DNA from: Planctomycetota bacterium
Lineage (GTDB): Bacteria; Planctomycetota; Phycisphaerae; Sedimentisphaerales; Anaerohalosphaeraceae
Direction of reading: 5' to 3'
DNA: 62,822 bases
NCBI GenBank assembly: GCA_016873215.1
Contig: VGXU01000009.1
Location: 1-62,822, forward strand
Shown here piece after piece: positions 24,507 through 33,674 of this stretch (its first letter is position 1; the number at the start of each line of letters is the position of its first letter). Under the pieces are notes generated by a model. The model had not been told where the DNA came from and ran no database searches. It saw only the letters and a list, made by a program, of their open reading frames with translations. The position numbers and the translations under genes are program-made.

Positions 24507-27500
24507 ATGCCGACGAAAGTAATAATTTTATGCTTGCTGTGTATAACTGCGGGATCGCCGTTTGCTGGCGCAGACGAGTCTTTCCCTCATAGTTCAGAAT
24601 CGGCTCAAATCCGCAGTTCGTTTTCTATATTCACGGAGTTGTGGACAAGAGGCGGCCGTTCCTCAACTCAAGGAGACGACAAGAATCTTAGTCAGAATTT
24701 GCAAAATAAAACGTATGCCTCACAGACAGTAAAACCGATTCTGGCAAAAATATCTTTAATTGATTGGGTAATTGCGATCATTGGGATTTCTATTCTTGTG
24801 TTTCTATGTGTGGCGTTCCTTTTTGGGGGAAAATCCGGTCTTCCCTCACTGCACGAAAGTTTTATTCAGGCAGGCATCTTACTATTACTTATCTTACTGA
24901 TATGCGGCGTTAATGTTACATGCTTTTATTGGATATATTCGAATGCATCTCGTCATGGACAATTGCCGGGAGCTATTTTTTATATTATGCCGTTGGCATT
25001 TTTGTTAGTTGTTATATTGGCATACAGGCCAACATATGCTTTGATTACAAAATATCATCTTCACTGCTTAAGGCGTGGTTCCAAAGAACCGCAGCAATCG
25101 ATCTGTGAATTAGTGAAGAGCATCGCTCATAGTATGGAAATAAAAGCCAGGATTTCTCCGATCAGTTCGAATATATCTGACATCTCACCATATGTGATCG
25201 GAACATCGAAGGAGTGTTATATTGTATTGCCATCGAATTATGACAGTCTGCTCGAAGGTGCCTGCGGAGATAATGGATTGAAGGAAGGGTTGGGTCGGCT
25301 TATTCTTTCCCATGAGCTTGCCCATATCAAGAACGGAGACATCTATCTCTTACCAATCTATTGGGTAATAACAAAACCGCTCAAATGGTTCTGCCTGGCA
25401 TCCATCGTCCTGTATTTTTGCATAAAGTATTGCATAAATCCATCTTCCACAGTTATGTTATTTGCCGGAAACCTCATACCACTGAATATCACAGTATTCT
25501 GCTTTTTATATATTTCCATAAGATACCTCCTAAAGAAGAGAGAACAATTGGCGGACGCTGTTGCGACCCTGTTTACACATCCTGACACAGTGCAACAATT
25601 AACCCTTGAGTCGGGCACCATGTTGGCACCACTTGAAATGTTTATATTTTCACTTATTACCAGGTCGCCTCTGAATAGGTTTTGTTTTGGTTATGCTTTG
25701 AAGGAGCAAAGTATAATTTGGGGATTTGCGTTGTTCAAAAAAAAGATTGCTGATTTTCGGCTGTCTTATGTAAATAGAGCCAGAGCCGTCGTTTCCAAAG
25801 AAAACGCCCTAAACGGTGTTTATCTGACCGTAAAAGAGATATTATTTATCGCAGCTGTGACAGCGATCACCTTTGCCGTAATTCGTTTTGTAAAATCAGG
25901 TTTAATTGTAAATCATTTAATTGCCTTTGGTCTGCCTGAAGATATTGGTGAAGGAGAATTGTTCACAGCAGGCGAGACGCTCTATCGTCAATATAAATGG
26001 ACAGGGATAAATCTATTTTGCAACATTGTCCTGTCTTTCATCGCTGCCACCTTCTTAATAATGCATCATCGGAATAGTCCTGGCAATCATAGCAAACTCA
26101 AATCAATAACAAGCTATATCCCGGCACTATTGTCAGAGTTAAAAACAACACCAATATGGATAATAAGAATACCGGCCATGTTGCTGACCAGGATATTTAA
26201 GTTTTTTGATAAAGGCACAGTTATTTTTTATGCAGTCATTTACTTATTGTTTTTCAACATTTTTATTTCCTGGATACCGAGTTTTTCATGGAAACCATTA
26301 ATGTTAAATTTCTCCTGGATGCAATTACGTCCCCCGGGAATTATATTGCTTCTGACTGTAATGGCAGTAACTTATTTGCTCACTCATCTTAAGTTCGAAA
26401 GACATTATTTCCCGCACACCACTATACGTCTGGCCTTGCCGTTTTCAATAGATATTGATATTGCCGCCTTTAAGATTCTAGTGCAGCTATTGTGTCTGGT
26501 ATTAATAACCGTTCTCTTTGTAAAAAGCGACACTTATTTGCCGGTGTTATCAAAGATAGCCATGGTAATGTTCGCGAACATGGCCACCGTATTCGCACTT
26601 GATACTTCGACTGTGCAACTGATTTCAAAACATAATTATATAAGGCAGGAATGCTTAATCTATCGAAGGATATTTCTGAAAAAACAATATTACTCTTTGC
26701 CAGTGATTCGAGATAATACGGTGTCTTCTCGCCTGACAAAGGAAATACTCATACATTTATTTATTACGTGGATAATCCCGTTTTGTCTGTTATATTTTTT
26801 AGGGTATATCCTCTTAATAAAATTTGACTTGTGGTATTTTAACAATATAGCCAGCCTGAAAGAATCTCTGAATGAAATAATTTCGGCGGTACCTCACCAG
26901 AGCCACCACGGAATCTTCAAGGTGTTATTTTTAATTTTCTTATGTAACCATGTTGGTCCGGACAAAATACCCCCCTCTTTAGCACTGTCGATGTCTATTG
27001 CAATATTAATTAGTCTTGCGGTAATAGCAATGATATTAATACAGTTTGCGTTTGAAGATAAAACTAAACAGCGTCTCAATAATATTAAACTGATGGGAAA
27101 CATCTCAAGACTTCTATGCGGCGGAGAACTTCCTGCATCACACGACAAAAAATATTTTGTTGAAAAAATACTGCCAAAATGTTCGCAAAAGCATCCCTAC
27201 ATCTTTGATATAGAAAAAGTCCCTCTGATGGCATCAACTTGCGATGCCATCCTTTTTGCGAAGAGAAATAATCTCGACAGCCGTTTAATGCCAAATATGA
27301 TCTGCTGGATAAAACAATGTATGTCCTCAAACGGAGGATTTGCTGTCCGGCCAGGGATACAACCTGATGCCTATCACACATGGGCGGCATTGTCTATGCT
27401 GCACGAAATTGGTCAATTAAATACATCATTGAAATCGGCAAATAATAGATGGTTAAAGAGACAGCTTTGTGAATTTATGGATTGCGATAATGAACAGATT

Positions 27501-27902
27501 ACTGATCGAGACTGGCTCTTCTATGCAGAGAATATGGTATTATCGGCATCTTTAACCGACGAAGGAGAAAGATTCACAAACGAAGAAATGAAATGGCTTT
27601 CGCGGACGGCATATTACAGATGGAAGCGTAATGAACAATCGCCGTTATGTACAAGATTATTTGTTACTATTATCAAAAATCTCGGTCTCTTCAACGATAC
27701 CTACGACGATGTGCTTGCGGAATGGCTGCATGACCATGAGAGAAAACTATCAAGCCTTTCGCCAAGGGCACAATTGGCAGATATAGTCGAATATATTACG
27801 ATAATTTCGTTTTTGTATCCGCAGGCATATCTGCAAAGGGAAAGTGTTGTCCAGGCCATGGACAATATTTTAAAATTACATAACCAGGCAAATATTAGTT
27901 GA
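24507..27902 (+). CDS. Giant membrane protein: M48 metallopeptidase fused to a cyclase-like repeat domain
   Basis: 1131 residues with a signal peptide (about 1-22) and many membrane helices (first pair near 90-110 and 118-142). Residues 180-360 hold an M48 (HtpX/Ste24-like) protease: LSHELAHIKNGD with H269-E-L-A-H273, and the third zinc ligand E346 in REQLADAVA. Further helices span 440-850. The cytoplasmic-looking C-terminal region (about 880-1131) contains NGGFAVRPGIQPDAYHTWAAL near 943, matching prenyltransferase/squalene-cyclase alpha-alpha repeats, with a further helical stretch after it. This combination is unusual. Divergent from the cassette 1 operon. AGGA lies ten bases before the ATG. 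Confidence 0.8.
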   Translation: MPTKVIILCLLCITAGSPFAGADESFPHSSESAQIRSSFSIFTELWTRGGRSSTQGDDKNLSQNLQNKTYASQTVKPILAKISLIDWVIAIIGISILVFLCVAFLFGGKSGLPSLHESFIQAGILLLLILLICGVNVTCFYWIYSNASRHGQLPGAIFYIMPLAFLLVVILAYRPTYALITKYHLHCLRRGSKEPQQSICELVKSIAHSMEIKARISPISSNISDISPYVIGTSKECYIVLPSNYDSLLEGACGDNGLKEGLGRLILSHELAHIKNGDIYLLPIYWVITKPLKWFCLASIVLYFCIKYCINPSSTVMLFAGNLIPLNITVFCFLYISIRYLLKKREQLADAVATLFTHPDTVQQLTLESGTMLAPLEMFIFSLITRSPLNRFCFGYALKEQSIIWGFALFKKKIADFRLSYVNRARAVVSKENALNGVYLTVKEILFIAAVTAITFAVIRFVKSGLIVNHLIAFGLPEDIGEGELFTAGETLYRQYKWTGINLFCNIVLSFIAATFLIMHHRNSPGNHSKLKSITSYIPALLSELKTTPIWIIRIPAMLLTRIFKFFDKGTVIFYAVIYLLFFNIFISWIPSFSWKPLMLNFSWMQLRPPGIILLLTVMAVTYLLTHLKFERHYFPHTTIRLALPFSIDIDIAAFKILVQLLCLVLITVLFVKSDTYLPVLSKIAMVMFANMATVFALDTSTVQLISKHNYIRQECLIYRRIFLKKQYYSLPVIRDNTVSSRLTKEILIHLFITWIIPFCLLYFLGYILLIKFDLWYFNNIASLKESLNEIISAVPHQSHHGIFKVLFLIFLCNHVGPDKIPPSLALSMSIAILISLAVIAMILIQFAFEDKTKQRLNNIKLMGNISRLLCGGELPASHDKKYFVEKILPKCSQKHPYIFDIEKVPLMASTCDAILFAKRNNLDSRLMPNMICWIKQCMSSNGGFAVRPGIQPDAYHTWAALSMLHEIGQLNTSLKSANNRWLKRQLCEFMDCDNEQITDRDWLFYAENMVLSASLTDEGERFTNEEMKWLSRTAYYRWKRNEQSPLCTRLFVTIIKNLGLFNDTYDDVLAEWLHDHERKLSSLSPRAQLADIVEYITIISFLYPQAYLQRESVVQAMDNILKLHNQANIS

Positions 27903-27910
27903 GGATGTCT

Positions 27911-29362
27911 ATGAATAAAGCGGATTCATTAAATTGTATCAGGCATATCGCAGAAAGTTTTATCGCAAAGCATGCTCCTGACGAAATTCGGTACTTCCCC
28001 ATAATTTGGAATCGCTTTTGCAGTGAAAATCTTTTTTCACAACGAACTTCACGGGTTTCCATACTCACTTTTGCGGAACAAAATAATATTGGGCTTATAA
28101 GTCCTTCCATGCTTTTTGTATTAAAAGGCGTGATGTTCGAACTTAAGACAAAGATCGACAAGCCTTCTTTGGAAAAAGTCAGAAATGCAGTGCGTACATG
28201 TGCGGTCGAGCTCGGAGCCTCCAATGATATTGCCGTATCATTGGAGCAGAATCTTTCGGTGATGATTTATGAAAATCTTCTTAATTTATCTGTTTCTACG
28301 GACACTATATGTAATCCAAAATTTCCTCAGAATCGTATTGTATCCGTTAATTCTATCAAAGACATCCGTATCGATGGCCAAAAAATAAAATTCGAAGCAC
28401 AACAGCCGTTAGCTCTGTTCCGTGAGCTTCTCCGTAAGAATAAGGTACATTGGAGCATTGCTTTTCTTCTGTTTCCTACATGGTGCAATAGCAAGGTCAA
28501 TGACCCGAAAGAGCAATTCAAGAAGCTTGCCTATAAAATGAATATGTTTATGCAGAATAATGGTCTTGATATAAAGATCGATTGGGAGAAGACCGATGAC
28601 GCGAAAGCAGAATATGTTAAACTTTCTGTTCCTGATAATGTCAGAATTTCCGGCGGTATCATCGAGTCTAAGAATTTAATAGAAACCGCTGAAAGCCTGA
28701 TGAAAGAAAATAGACATAAGGATGCCATAGATAATGCCATAAAAGCATTTAACAATGACTCGGTATGGTTAGCACCCATGATAGTATTTGCCGAAGTTAT
28801 TGCACATCTTGACCGGAAACAATTGTGTGATTTCCGAGAACACATAATAAAAATTCAAGGCAAGCTGAAATATCAATATGAACTAAGGGTCAATGCTGCC
28901 GGTGTTGCGGAAAAATATCCCCCGGAAGACAGACAGAATAAATATTTCCTGTTTGAAATTATGTATGATTATGCATCTGAAATAAATCAAATCGTGCGAG
29001 CTTCGAAAATTTTGGATACGGTGATTGAAAACGGCGACATAAGGCAAACTTCAGAGGAATTGGAATATGATTTAATTTGCAGTATCCTCAGAGAGATGAA
29101 AAATCTGTCTGGTGATGGCTTCAATTTGCAGTATACCCGCCTGCTCAATACCAAGTCCGTTAAAGAAGTGATACAGAATACGGTTGTTGCCTGCAGCAAA
29201 AATTTATCAGATTATGAAATAAAAAACGAGAATGTTTTAGGATATCTCTGGGAATATATACGTGAAATAATTAGCGGTTCTGTCGAGTACGAAAATATTG
29301 GACATCTTAAAGGACACTGGGTTAAAGCCCTCGAAAAACGTATTGAAAATGATCTTAAATAG
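27911..29362 (+). CDS. Hypothetical protein partner of the M48 fusion
   Basis: 483 residues from the ATG at 27911 (GAGG six bases upstream), starting eight bases after the M48 fusion stop, so surely co-transcribed. Residues about 255-310 (SLMKENRHKDAIDNAIKAF) look like a TPR-type helix pair, and the rest is mostly helical with no membrane segment or signal peptide. No catalytic motif is visible. It may be a cytoplasmic partner or regulator of the membrane protease. It overlaps the convergent gene at 29355-30140 by eight bases. Confidence 0.7.
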   Translation: MNKADSLNCIRHIAESFIAKHAPDEIRYFPIIWNRFCSENLFSQRTSRVSILTFAEQNNIGLISPSMLFVLKGVMFELKTKIDKPSLEKVRNAVRTCAVELGASNDIAVSLEQNLSVMIYENLLNLSVSTDTICNPKFPQNRIVSVNSIKDIRIDGQKIKFEAQQPLALFRELLRKNKVHWSIAFLLFPTWCNSKVNDPKEQFKKLAYKMNMFMQNNGLDIKIDWEKTDDAKAEYVKLSVPDNVRISGGIIESKNLIETAESLMKENRHKDAIDNAIKAFNNDSVWLAPMIVFAEVIAHLDRKQLCDFREHIIKIQGKLKYQYELRVNAAGVAEKYPPEDRQNKYFLFEIMYDYASEINQIVRASKILDTVIENGDIRQTSEELEYDLICSILREMKNLSGDGFNLQYTRLLNTKSVKEVIQNTVVACSKNLSDYEIKNENVLGYLWEYIREIISGSVEYENIGHLKGHWVKALEKRIENDLK

Positions 29363-30140
29363 GGTTTGCCTTCTTTGCCTCTTTATGCGATGTTTCAAGA
29401 TAACAAACATTTTCTGACCATTCCGGGTTAATTTTAACCATCCAATCTGCTTGTCCTGCATAACTCAGATAAACACCCCTTTGAGGAGGTCTGCCATATC
29501 GTTCTCTTCTTAATGAATACACCCCATGGAATTTATCATCTTTATTAATGAAATGGTCGGGATCGGCATTTAGTGTTCTGTAGGAACACACATGGGTGAT
29601 TCCCGGAATAATAACAGGTTTTACGCCGTAAGGCATCTCTGTATCTTTTTCCAATCCGGCATTTGTAATAAGCAGCCTTTCCTCAAGATCACCCTTGCTG
29701 AGTTTTAAATCATCGCGATGCTCAAGAATACTTTTTTTCAATGCGTTTGCCTCTTGAAGGTTGAAGCTGTATTGTCCTGCTTGTGTATCATATAAAACCC
29801 ATGCCATATCTTCAGCGAATTTATCATGCTGTGGCAAATTACCATTTTTAACCGCCTCATTTGACTGAAATGGCGTCAGAGGCCATACATTGTAACTTCT
29901 CAATTGAGAGTCGTTTGCTATCGTTGTTGCCAATCCGGATCGCTGGAGTATTCCAACGTATTCGACCAGTCCGGTATTTCTGTAAGGGATATAACCGCCA
30001 GTCCACTCAAATCGTTCGTTTGTTTTACGGATCAATTCTCTTGAAAACTCCTGATGCTGCCCATCGTGTGCCAGAATGAAAATATCGTTAGCGGCATTAT
30101 CATCTATGGGTGCATTTTTCATTTTTTCTCTGTTATGCAT
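29355..30140 (-). CDS. Hypothetical protein
   Basis: 261 residues of mixed alpha/beta character. The C-terminal part has RRERYGRPPQRGVYLSYAGQ and WMVKINPEWSENVCYLE, conserved-looking but not known to me. No signal peptide or membrane helix. A strong AGGAGG lies 15 bases before the first ATG, which is far, so the start may be the second ATG (MKNAPIDD, 18 bases further in). Codon use looks like its neighbours. Its role in the element is unknown. Confidence 0.65.
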   Translation of the reverse strand: MHNREKMKNAPIDDNAANDIFILAHDGQHQEFSRELIRKTNERFEWTGGYIPYRNTGLVEYVGILQRSGLATTIANDSQLRSYNVWPLTPFQSNEAVKNGNLPQHDKFAEDMAWVLYDTQAGQYSFNLQEANALKKSILEHRDDLKLSKGDLEERLLITNAGLEKDTEMPYGVKPVIIPGITHVCSYRTLNADPDHFINKDDKFHGVYSLRRERYGRPPQRGVYLSYAGQADWMVKINPEWSENVCYLETSHKEAKKANPI

Positions 30141-30328
30141 TTGGTCTTAAAATGTCCTCCTTGACAATCATCGCAAAAAGACTTTATAAACCTTTCGCTT
30201 TCTTACTCCTGTCCAGTAGTTACGAAGAGCAGATTTGGGAAACTGGCAGGAACAGATTATGAACAGGATTCAACAGTCGCTTGAAGACAAACTGCGTAAA
30301 ATTGACTCATGTAAATACCGCCAATCAG

Positions 30329-32305
30329 TTACCGATAGGGAGTCCCAAGTTTACCGGCCAGTTCAACCTGGATTCTATGGGGGATAATCAGCCCTTCCTG
30401 CCCCATGTTTTTTTGAATCTTTTCGAGGGCGGATTTATCGGTTGCGATGACGATAATTTTGTCATATTTGGCAGCTAAATCCTGCCGAATGTTTCGCAAA
30501 AAATCCGATTTTCCGGTCTCGATTTCAATGGCTATTTTCTCGTTATTCTTACGGGCAACGACATCGGTTCGGCCTGAGATTCGGGGGACCTCAAGTTCCA
30601 ACTGATATCCTTGTTCGGTGAAACGCTGGGCATAATATTGCTTCCAGTATTCATGAGCAATTGAGCCGTGCTGGGGAGCGGCATCGCCTAAATTTAAGGC
30701 ATCGTTGGCTTGTTTGGTCAGACGCAGGCAGGTTTTTCGGGTCTGGCCGATGTCCACCGTCTGGGATTCGAGCCAGCTCTGTTTTACAAGAAAATCCTTT
30801 AACCTATTGCCGAAACCGGTACTCATATGGAGCCGTTTATATCTTACCTTGACCCCATCGGCGGGAAAGGTAAGAATATCAATAAATAGCCTAAACGCAT
30901 CGTCGTTTAGGGCTATGTCAAGCTGCGGAATCCGTGGAACGCGGGCGGAATAAGTCTCTATGAAGGTATTCCGGCCTGAACCCGTTGATTTTGCCTGATT
31001 GATGGCGGAATACCTTGCCAGCATCGCATCTGTTATAGAACCTTTGTCAACTTTTACCAATGGAAATTGAACATGAATCGGGCTTGTCCACCTGTCCTGC
31101 AGTTTTACAATTCCCTGCCCCACAGGGAGTCTGCTAAGATGCATTTTTTCATCGGCATCCATCAGACAAACCGCAGCTGCTTTGTTAATATCTAACGGGT
31201 CTTTCTGATTTAAGAAGATACTTGTATAGGTATTTCCAAGTGCCGCAGAGGATAGCAGGTGCGGGTGCTGGTCGATAACGACAATGCCGATACCAAGCTC
31301 CCTACACTGACGAAACAACATTTCCAGAACGGTTTCATTGGCAGTTTGCTCACGTTTGTGTAAAACATGGTGAGCCTCCTCAACGAAGATAATCAATTTC
31401 AGCTTTTCACGATCCGGTGATTCTAATCTAACATAGTACAGCCACAGACACAATAATGGGATCAAAAACTTTTTACTTTCCTGAGCCAGTGCATCAAGCT
31501 CAATGACCGTATTTTCATGTAGCATCTTTTGGGCGAGCTGCTGTTGCGAAATCTGATCTTTGGATGAAATATCAGAAAATTCAAGACTTTCCAGTGCCCG
31601 CATTGCGGTGACCTTCCAGCCGCCCATACGGCTGCTGTCAGAGACTTTTTCTAGTTCAGTGATGATATCTTTGGTTGTGGGACAAAGATTGCCCTGAGCG
31701 TATATGGAAGCAATTGCTTTTCGCAGGATACTTCGTGATCCATCGCCGAGCGTAAAAGCCTGACTCATTACATCCACAAGCTGGTTGATATAAACATTGG
31801 ATTCAATTCCGGGCGGGACAACAAACGGATTGAATGGAAATTTTGACAAGGCTCTGCCGGGAGTATAGATATTAAGCATATTATTGAAATTTGGAATCAA
31901 ATGCCTGACCGTTCTTTTCCAGTCCATAAAGACAAATGGGATTCCTCTTTCAATAAGCTGGCTTAGAATATGAAATGTTACGTTGGTTTTGCCTGCGCCT
32001 GACCTGCCCAGGATAGCTGTATTTTGGATCATCTCGCCGTATGTAAGCCCCAATGGCCATTTTTCTTTATCGTAAATAATCGTTCCGAGATTAATTGGGC
32101 CATTCGACTTGTTTGCAGGGGGAAGCGATAGCAGGATTTTGTTGTGAAAGTCCCCAAAGGTCTTGTAGGCCGTCGAAATTATCTGTTTTTCAATGAGCAA
32201 CTTCAACTCCGGATCAGCCAATTCCCTCGCCCTTATCCACTGAGAAATCTTATCTGGCATAAGGGGTCTTAGTTTGGCTGCGGTTTTTTCAATATCCATG
32301 ATCAA
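30329..32305 (-). CDS. HerA-type ATPase with C-terminal restriction-endonuclease-like domain
   Basis: 658 residues. After about 75 residues, Walker A ILGRSGAGKTNVTF is near 98, DWKRTVRHLIP near 130, and Walker B LIIFVEEAHHVL near 305, with IVVIDQHPHLLS behind it. A winged-helix region (about 455-530) follows. The end (about 555-655) has the PD-(D/E)xK nuclease pattern: ISGRTDVVARKN, then IAIEIETGKSD and YDKIIVIATD. A HerA motor fused to a nuclease fits element defence or DNA processing. Archaeal HerA-family proteins have the closest feel. ATGA overlap with the upstream gene. Confidence 0.87.
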   Translation of the reverse strand: MIMDIEKTAAKLRPLMPDKISQWIRARELADPELKLLIEKQIISTAYKTFGDFHNKILLSLPPANKSNGPINLGTIIYDKEKWPLGLTYGEMIQNTAILGRSGAGKTNVTFHILSQLIERGIPFVFMDWKRTVRHLIPNFNNMLNIYTPGRALSKFPFNPFVVPPGIESNVYINQLVDVMSQAFTLGDGSRSILRKAIASIYAQGNLCPTTKDIITELEKVSDSSRMGGWKVTAMRALESLEFSDISSKDQISQQQLAQKMLHENTVIELDALAQESKKFLIPLLCLWLYYVRLESPDREKLKLIIFVEEAHHVLHKREQTANETVLEMLFRQCRELGIGIVVIDQHPHLLSSAALGNTYTSIFLNQKDPLDINKAAAVCLMDADEKMHLSRLPVGQGIVKLQDRWTSPIHVQFPLVKVDKGSITDAMLARYSAINQAKSTGSGRNTFIETYSARVPRIPQLDIALNDDAFRLFIDILTFPADGVKVRYKRLHMSTGFGNRLKDFLVKQSWLESQTVDIGQTRKTCLRLTKQANDALNLGDAAPQHGSIAHEYWKQYYAQRFTEQGYQLELEVPRISGRTDVVARKNNEKIAIEIETGKSDFLRNIRQDLAAKYDKIIVIATDKSALEKIQKNMGQEGLIIPHRIQVELAGKLGTPYR

Positions 32306-32697
32306 ATGTCAAGCTGCTGGTGCTTATTGATAAGCTCAAGGAGTCTGGTTTCAAGATTTTGAGTCTTTTCTTCCAGCTTAAGGCTTAAATTACGACGCTC
32401 CTTTTCGATATCGAACAGCCGCTGTTTTAGTTTATCCTTTTCCGGAAAATGATATGGTGCGTACCGTGGCTGCCGCTGTTCCATCTGCATCAGCTCGGTA
32501 TCCACATAACACTCGACTCTGAGTAGCCTGTGAAACTGCTCATCATGTCTCTCTCGAAGCCGTTGAATCTGATCTACAGTTAAGGCTATCTCCCGCCTGA
32601 CCATTGAAGGGATAGAGTCATCCCACGGTTGTTTTTGTGGGTATATCGCAAGCTGTTCGGCTTTTTCTTCCAATGTTTTTGCAAATTTTTTTGTCAT
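32302..32697 (-). CDS. Coiled-coil hypothetical protein
   Basis: 131 residues, almost entirely helical. There are two heptad stretches, one around ALTVDQIQRLRERHDEQFHR (about 43-62) and the other KLKQRLFDIEKERRNLSLKL (about 88-107). It is probably an oligomeric partner. Its stop overlaps the HerA-nuclease start (ATGA), so the two are made together, and it lies three bases after the stop of the winged-helix gene. Confidence 0.7.
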   Translation of the reverse strand: MTKKFAKTLEEKAEQLAIYPQKQPWDDSIPSMVRREIALTVDQIQRLRERHDEQFHRLLRVECYVDTELMQMEQRQPRYAPYHFPEKDKLKQRLFDIEKERRNLSLKLEEKTQNLETRLLELINKHQQLDI

Positions 32698-32699
32698 AG

Positions 32700-33317
32700 T
32701 CAGTTATCGCCTCTTTTATAAATAGGATTTGAACTGTTTTGTCCAATTTCAGCCTTTGAATTGATAAGCAGCTGTCTCAATATCCTGCCCAAATCGGTCA
32801 ATTCATATCTTAGGTGAGCCTTGTTTTTAACTTTGACGGGCTGGACTATTTTCCTTGCCAAAAAGAACCGGATAATATCCCGAATATTATTAGCGCTGAT
32901 TTTGATATTTGGCCTTTGTATTCGCAGGATTTGTTTGATTTTTGACGGCTGCATAGGTTCGGTCAGCGTTTTTATTACTGCCGATCTGTGATTGAAACAT
33001 ATCAAGCCGTAAAGCTGCCAGTCAATGTTCGGCAACTCGTATTCAGAGTAGGAAAGGTTCAATTGGCTGCATAATTCCATCTGGTATTTTTTGCCAAGTT
33101 CAGTCAGCCAATACAATCGGCTGTTGCCGGCTTCGGGATTAAGACATGTTATCAGGCTGTTTTTCGCGAATTTACCCATCAGGTATCCGCTGGTATCCTC
33201 CGGTATACCGGTTTTTGCAGCGGCTTGCTTAGCTGTAAGGGGCTGATTGAACGCCAGCATGATTTTCCGGTCGGTTTGGTTTTTTATTTCCGATGGGTAT
33301 ACTGTGCTATTTTCCAT
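32700..33317 (-). CDS. Winged-helix DNA-binding protein
   Basis: 205 residues with two wHTH-like segments. The first, about 12-70, has LTAKQAAAKTGIPEDTSGYL and a wing ending RLYWLTELG. The second, about 115-190, has SKIKQILRI and LRYELTDLGRILRQL. This tandem arrangement is common in archaeal-type and plasmid regulators. AGGACAAT before the ATG supports the start. It heads a three-gene operon with the coiled-coil and HerA-nuclease genes. The nested inverted repeats just upstream (33326-33369) could be its own operator. Confidence 0.75.
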   Translation of the reverse strand: MENSTVYPSEIKNQTDRKIMLAFNQPLTAKQAAAKTGIPEDTSGYLMGKFAKNSLITCLNPEAGNSRLYWLTELGKKYQMELCSQLNLSYSEYELPNIDWQLYGLICFNHRSAVIKTLTEPMQPSKIKQILRIQRPNIKISANNIRDIIRFFLARKIVQPVKVKNKAHLRYELTDLGRILRQLLINSKAEIGQNSSNPIYKRGDN

Positions 33318-33325
33318 ATTGTCCT

Positions 33326-33369
33326 ATTGAGCAATAGTCACTTGAGAGTGACAGTGGTGTTACTCAATA
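33326..33369. promoter_or_regulatory. Nested inverted repeats upstream of the winged-helix operon
   Basis: Outer arms TATTGAG (33326-33332) and CTCAATA (33363-33369) enclose inner arms GTCACT (33337-33342) and AGTGAC (33347-33352, four-base gap). Such a stacked palindrome in the promoter region is a good operator candidate for the divergent or adjacent regulator. Confidence 0.5.
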
Positions 33370-33476
33370 ATGACACAAACCAATGCTTTATAAATGTATC
33401 GGTTTCAGATTTTAGAATAAATTACGGTTAAACAAATCAGTTCAAAGTAATTTAAGCACGCTGTACATCATTTAGA

Positions 33477-33674
33477 ATGGAAATAAAAAAAACATGTGCC
33501 AACTGTATCCAGGAACTGGATATCGGAGTTGACACCCTCAGAGTTGACGAAGGGGTGATTGGTACCAAGGGATTTATTCCGTTGGAAAACACCTTATTCT
33601 TCTGCTGCGACAGGTGTCTTAGAGATTACTTCGATATGGGCGATCTGCCGAGTATGCCTGGACGATTTCCATAG
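33477..33674 (+). CDS. Small zinc-binding protein overlapping the integrase 3' end
   Basis: 65 residues. CANC at 8-11 and a second group, CCDRC, near 42-46, make a probable single zinc knuckle; between them is a short beta-rich segment (IGTKGFIPLENTLFF). Its last 56 bases run antisense to the end of the tyrosine recombinase gene. The Cys pairs and length are typical of real small proteins, but the ribosome site is weak. Confidence 0.45.
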   Translation: MEIKKTCANCIQELDIGVDTLRVDEGVIGTKGFIPLENTLFFCCDRCLRDYFDMGDLPSMPGRFP

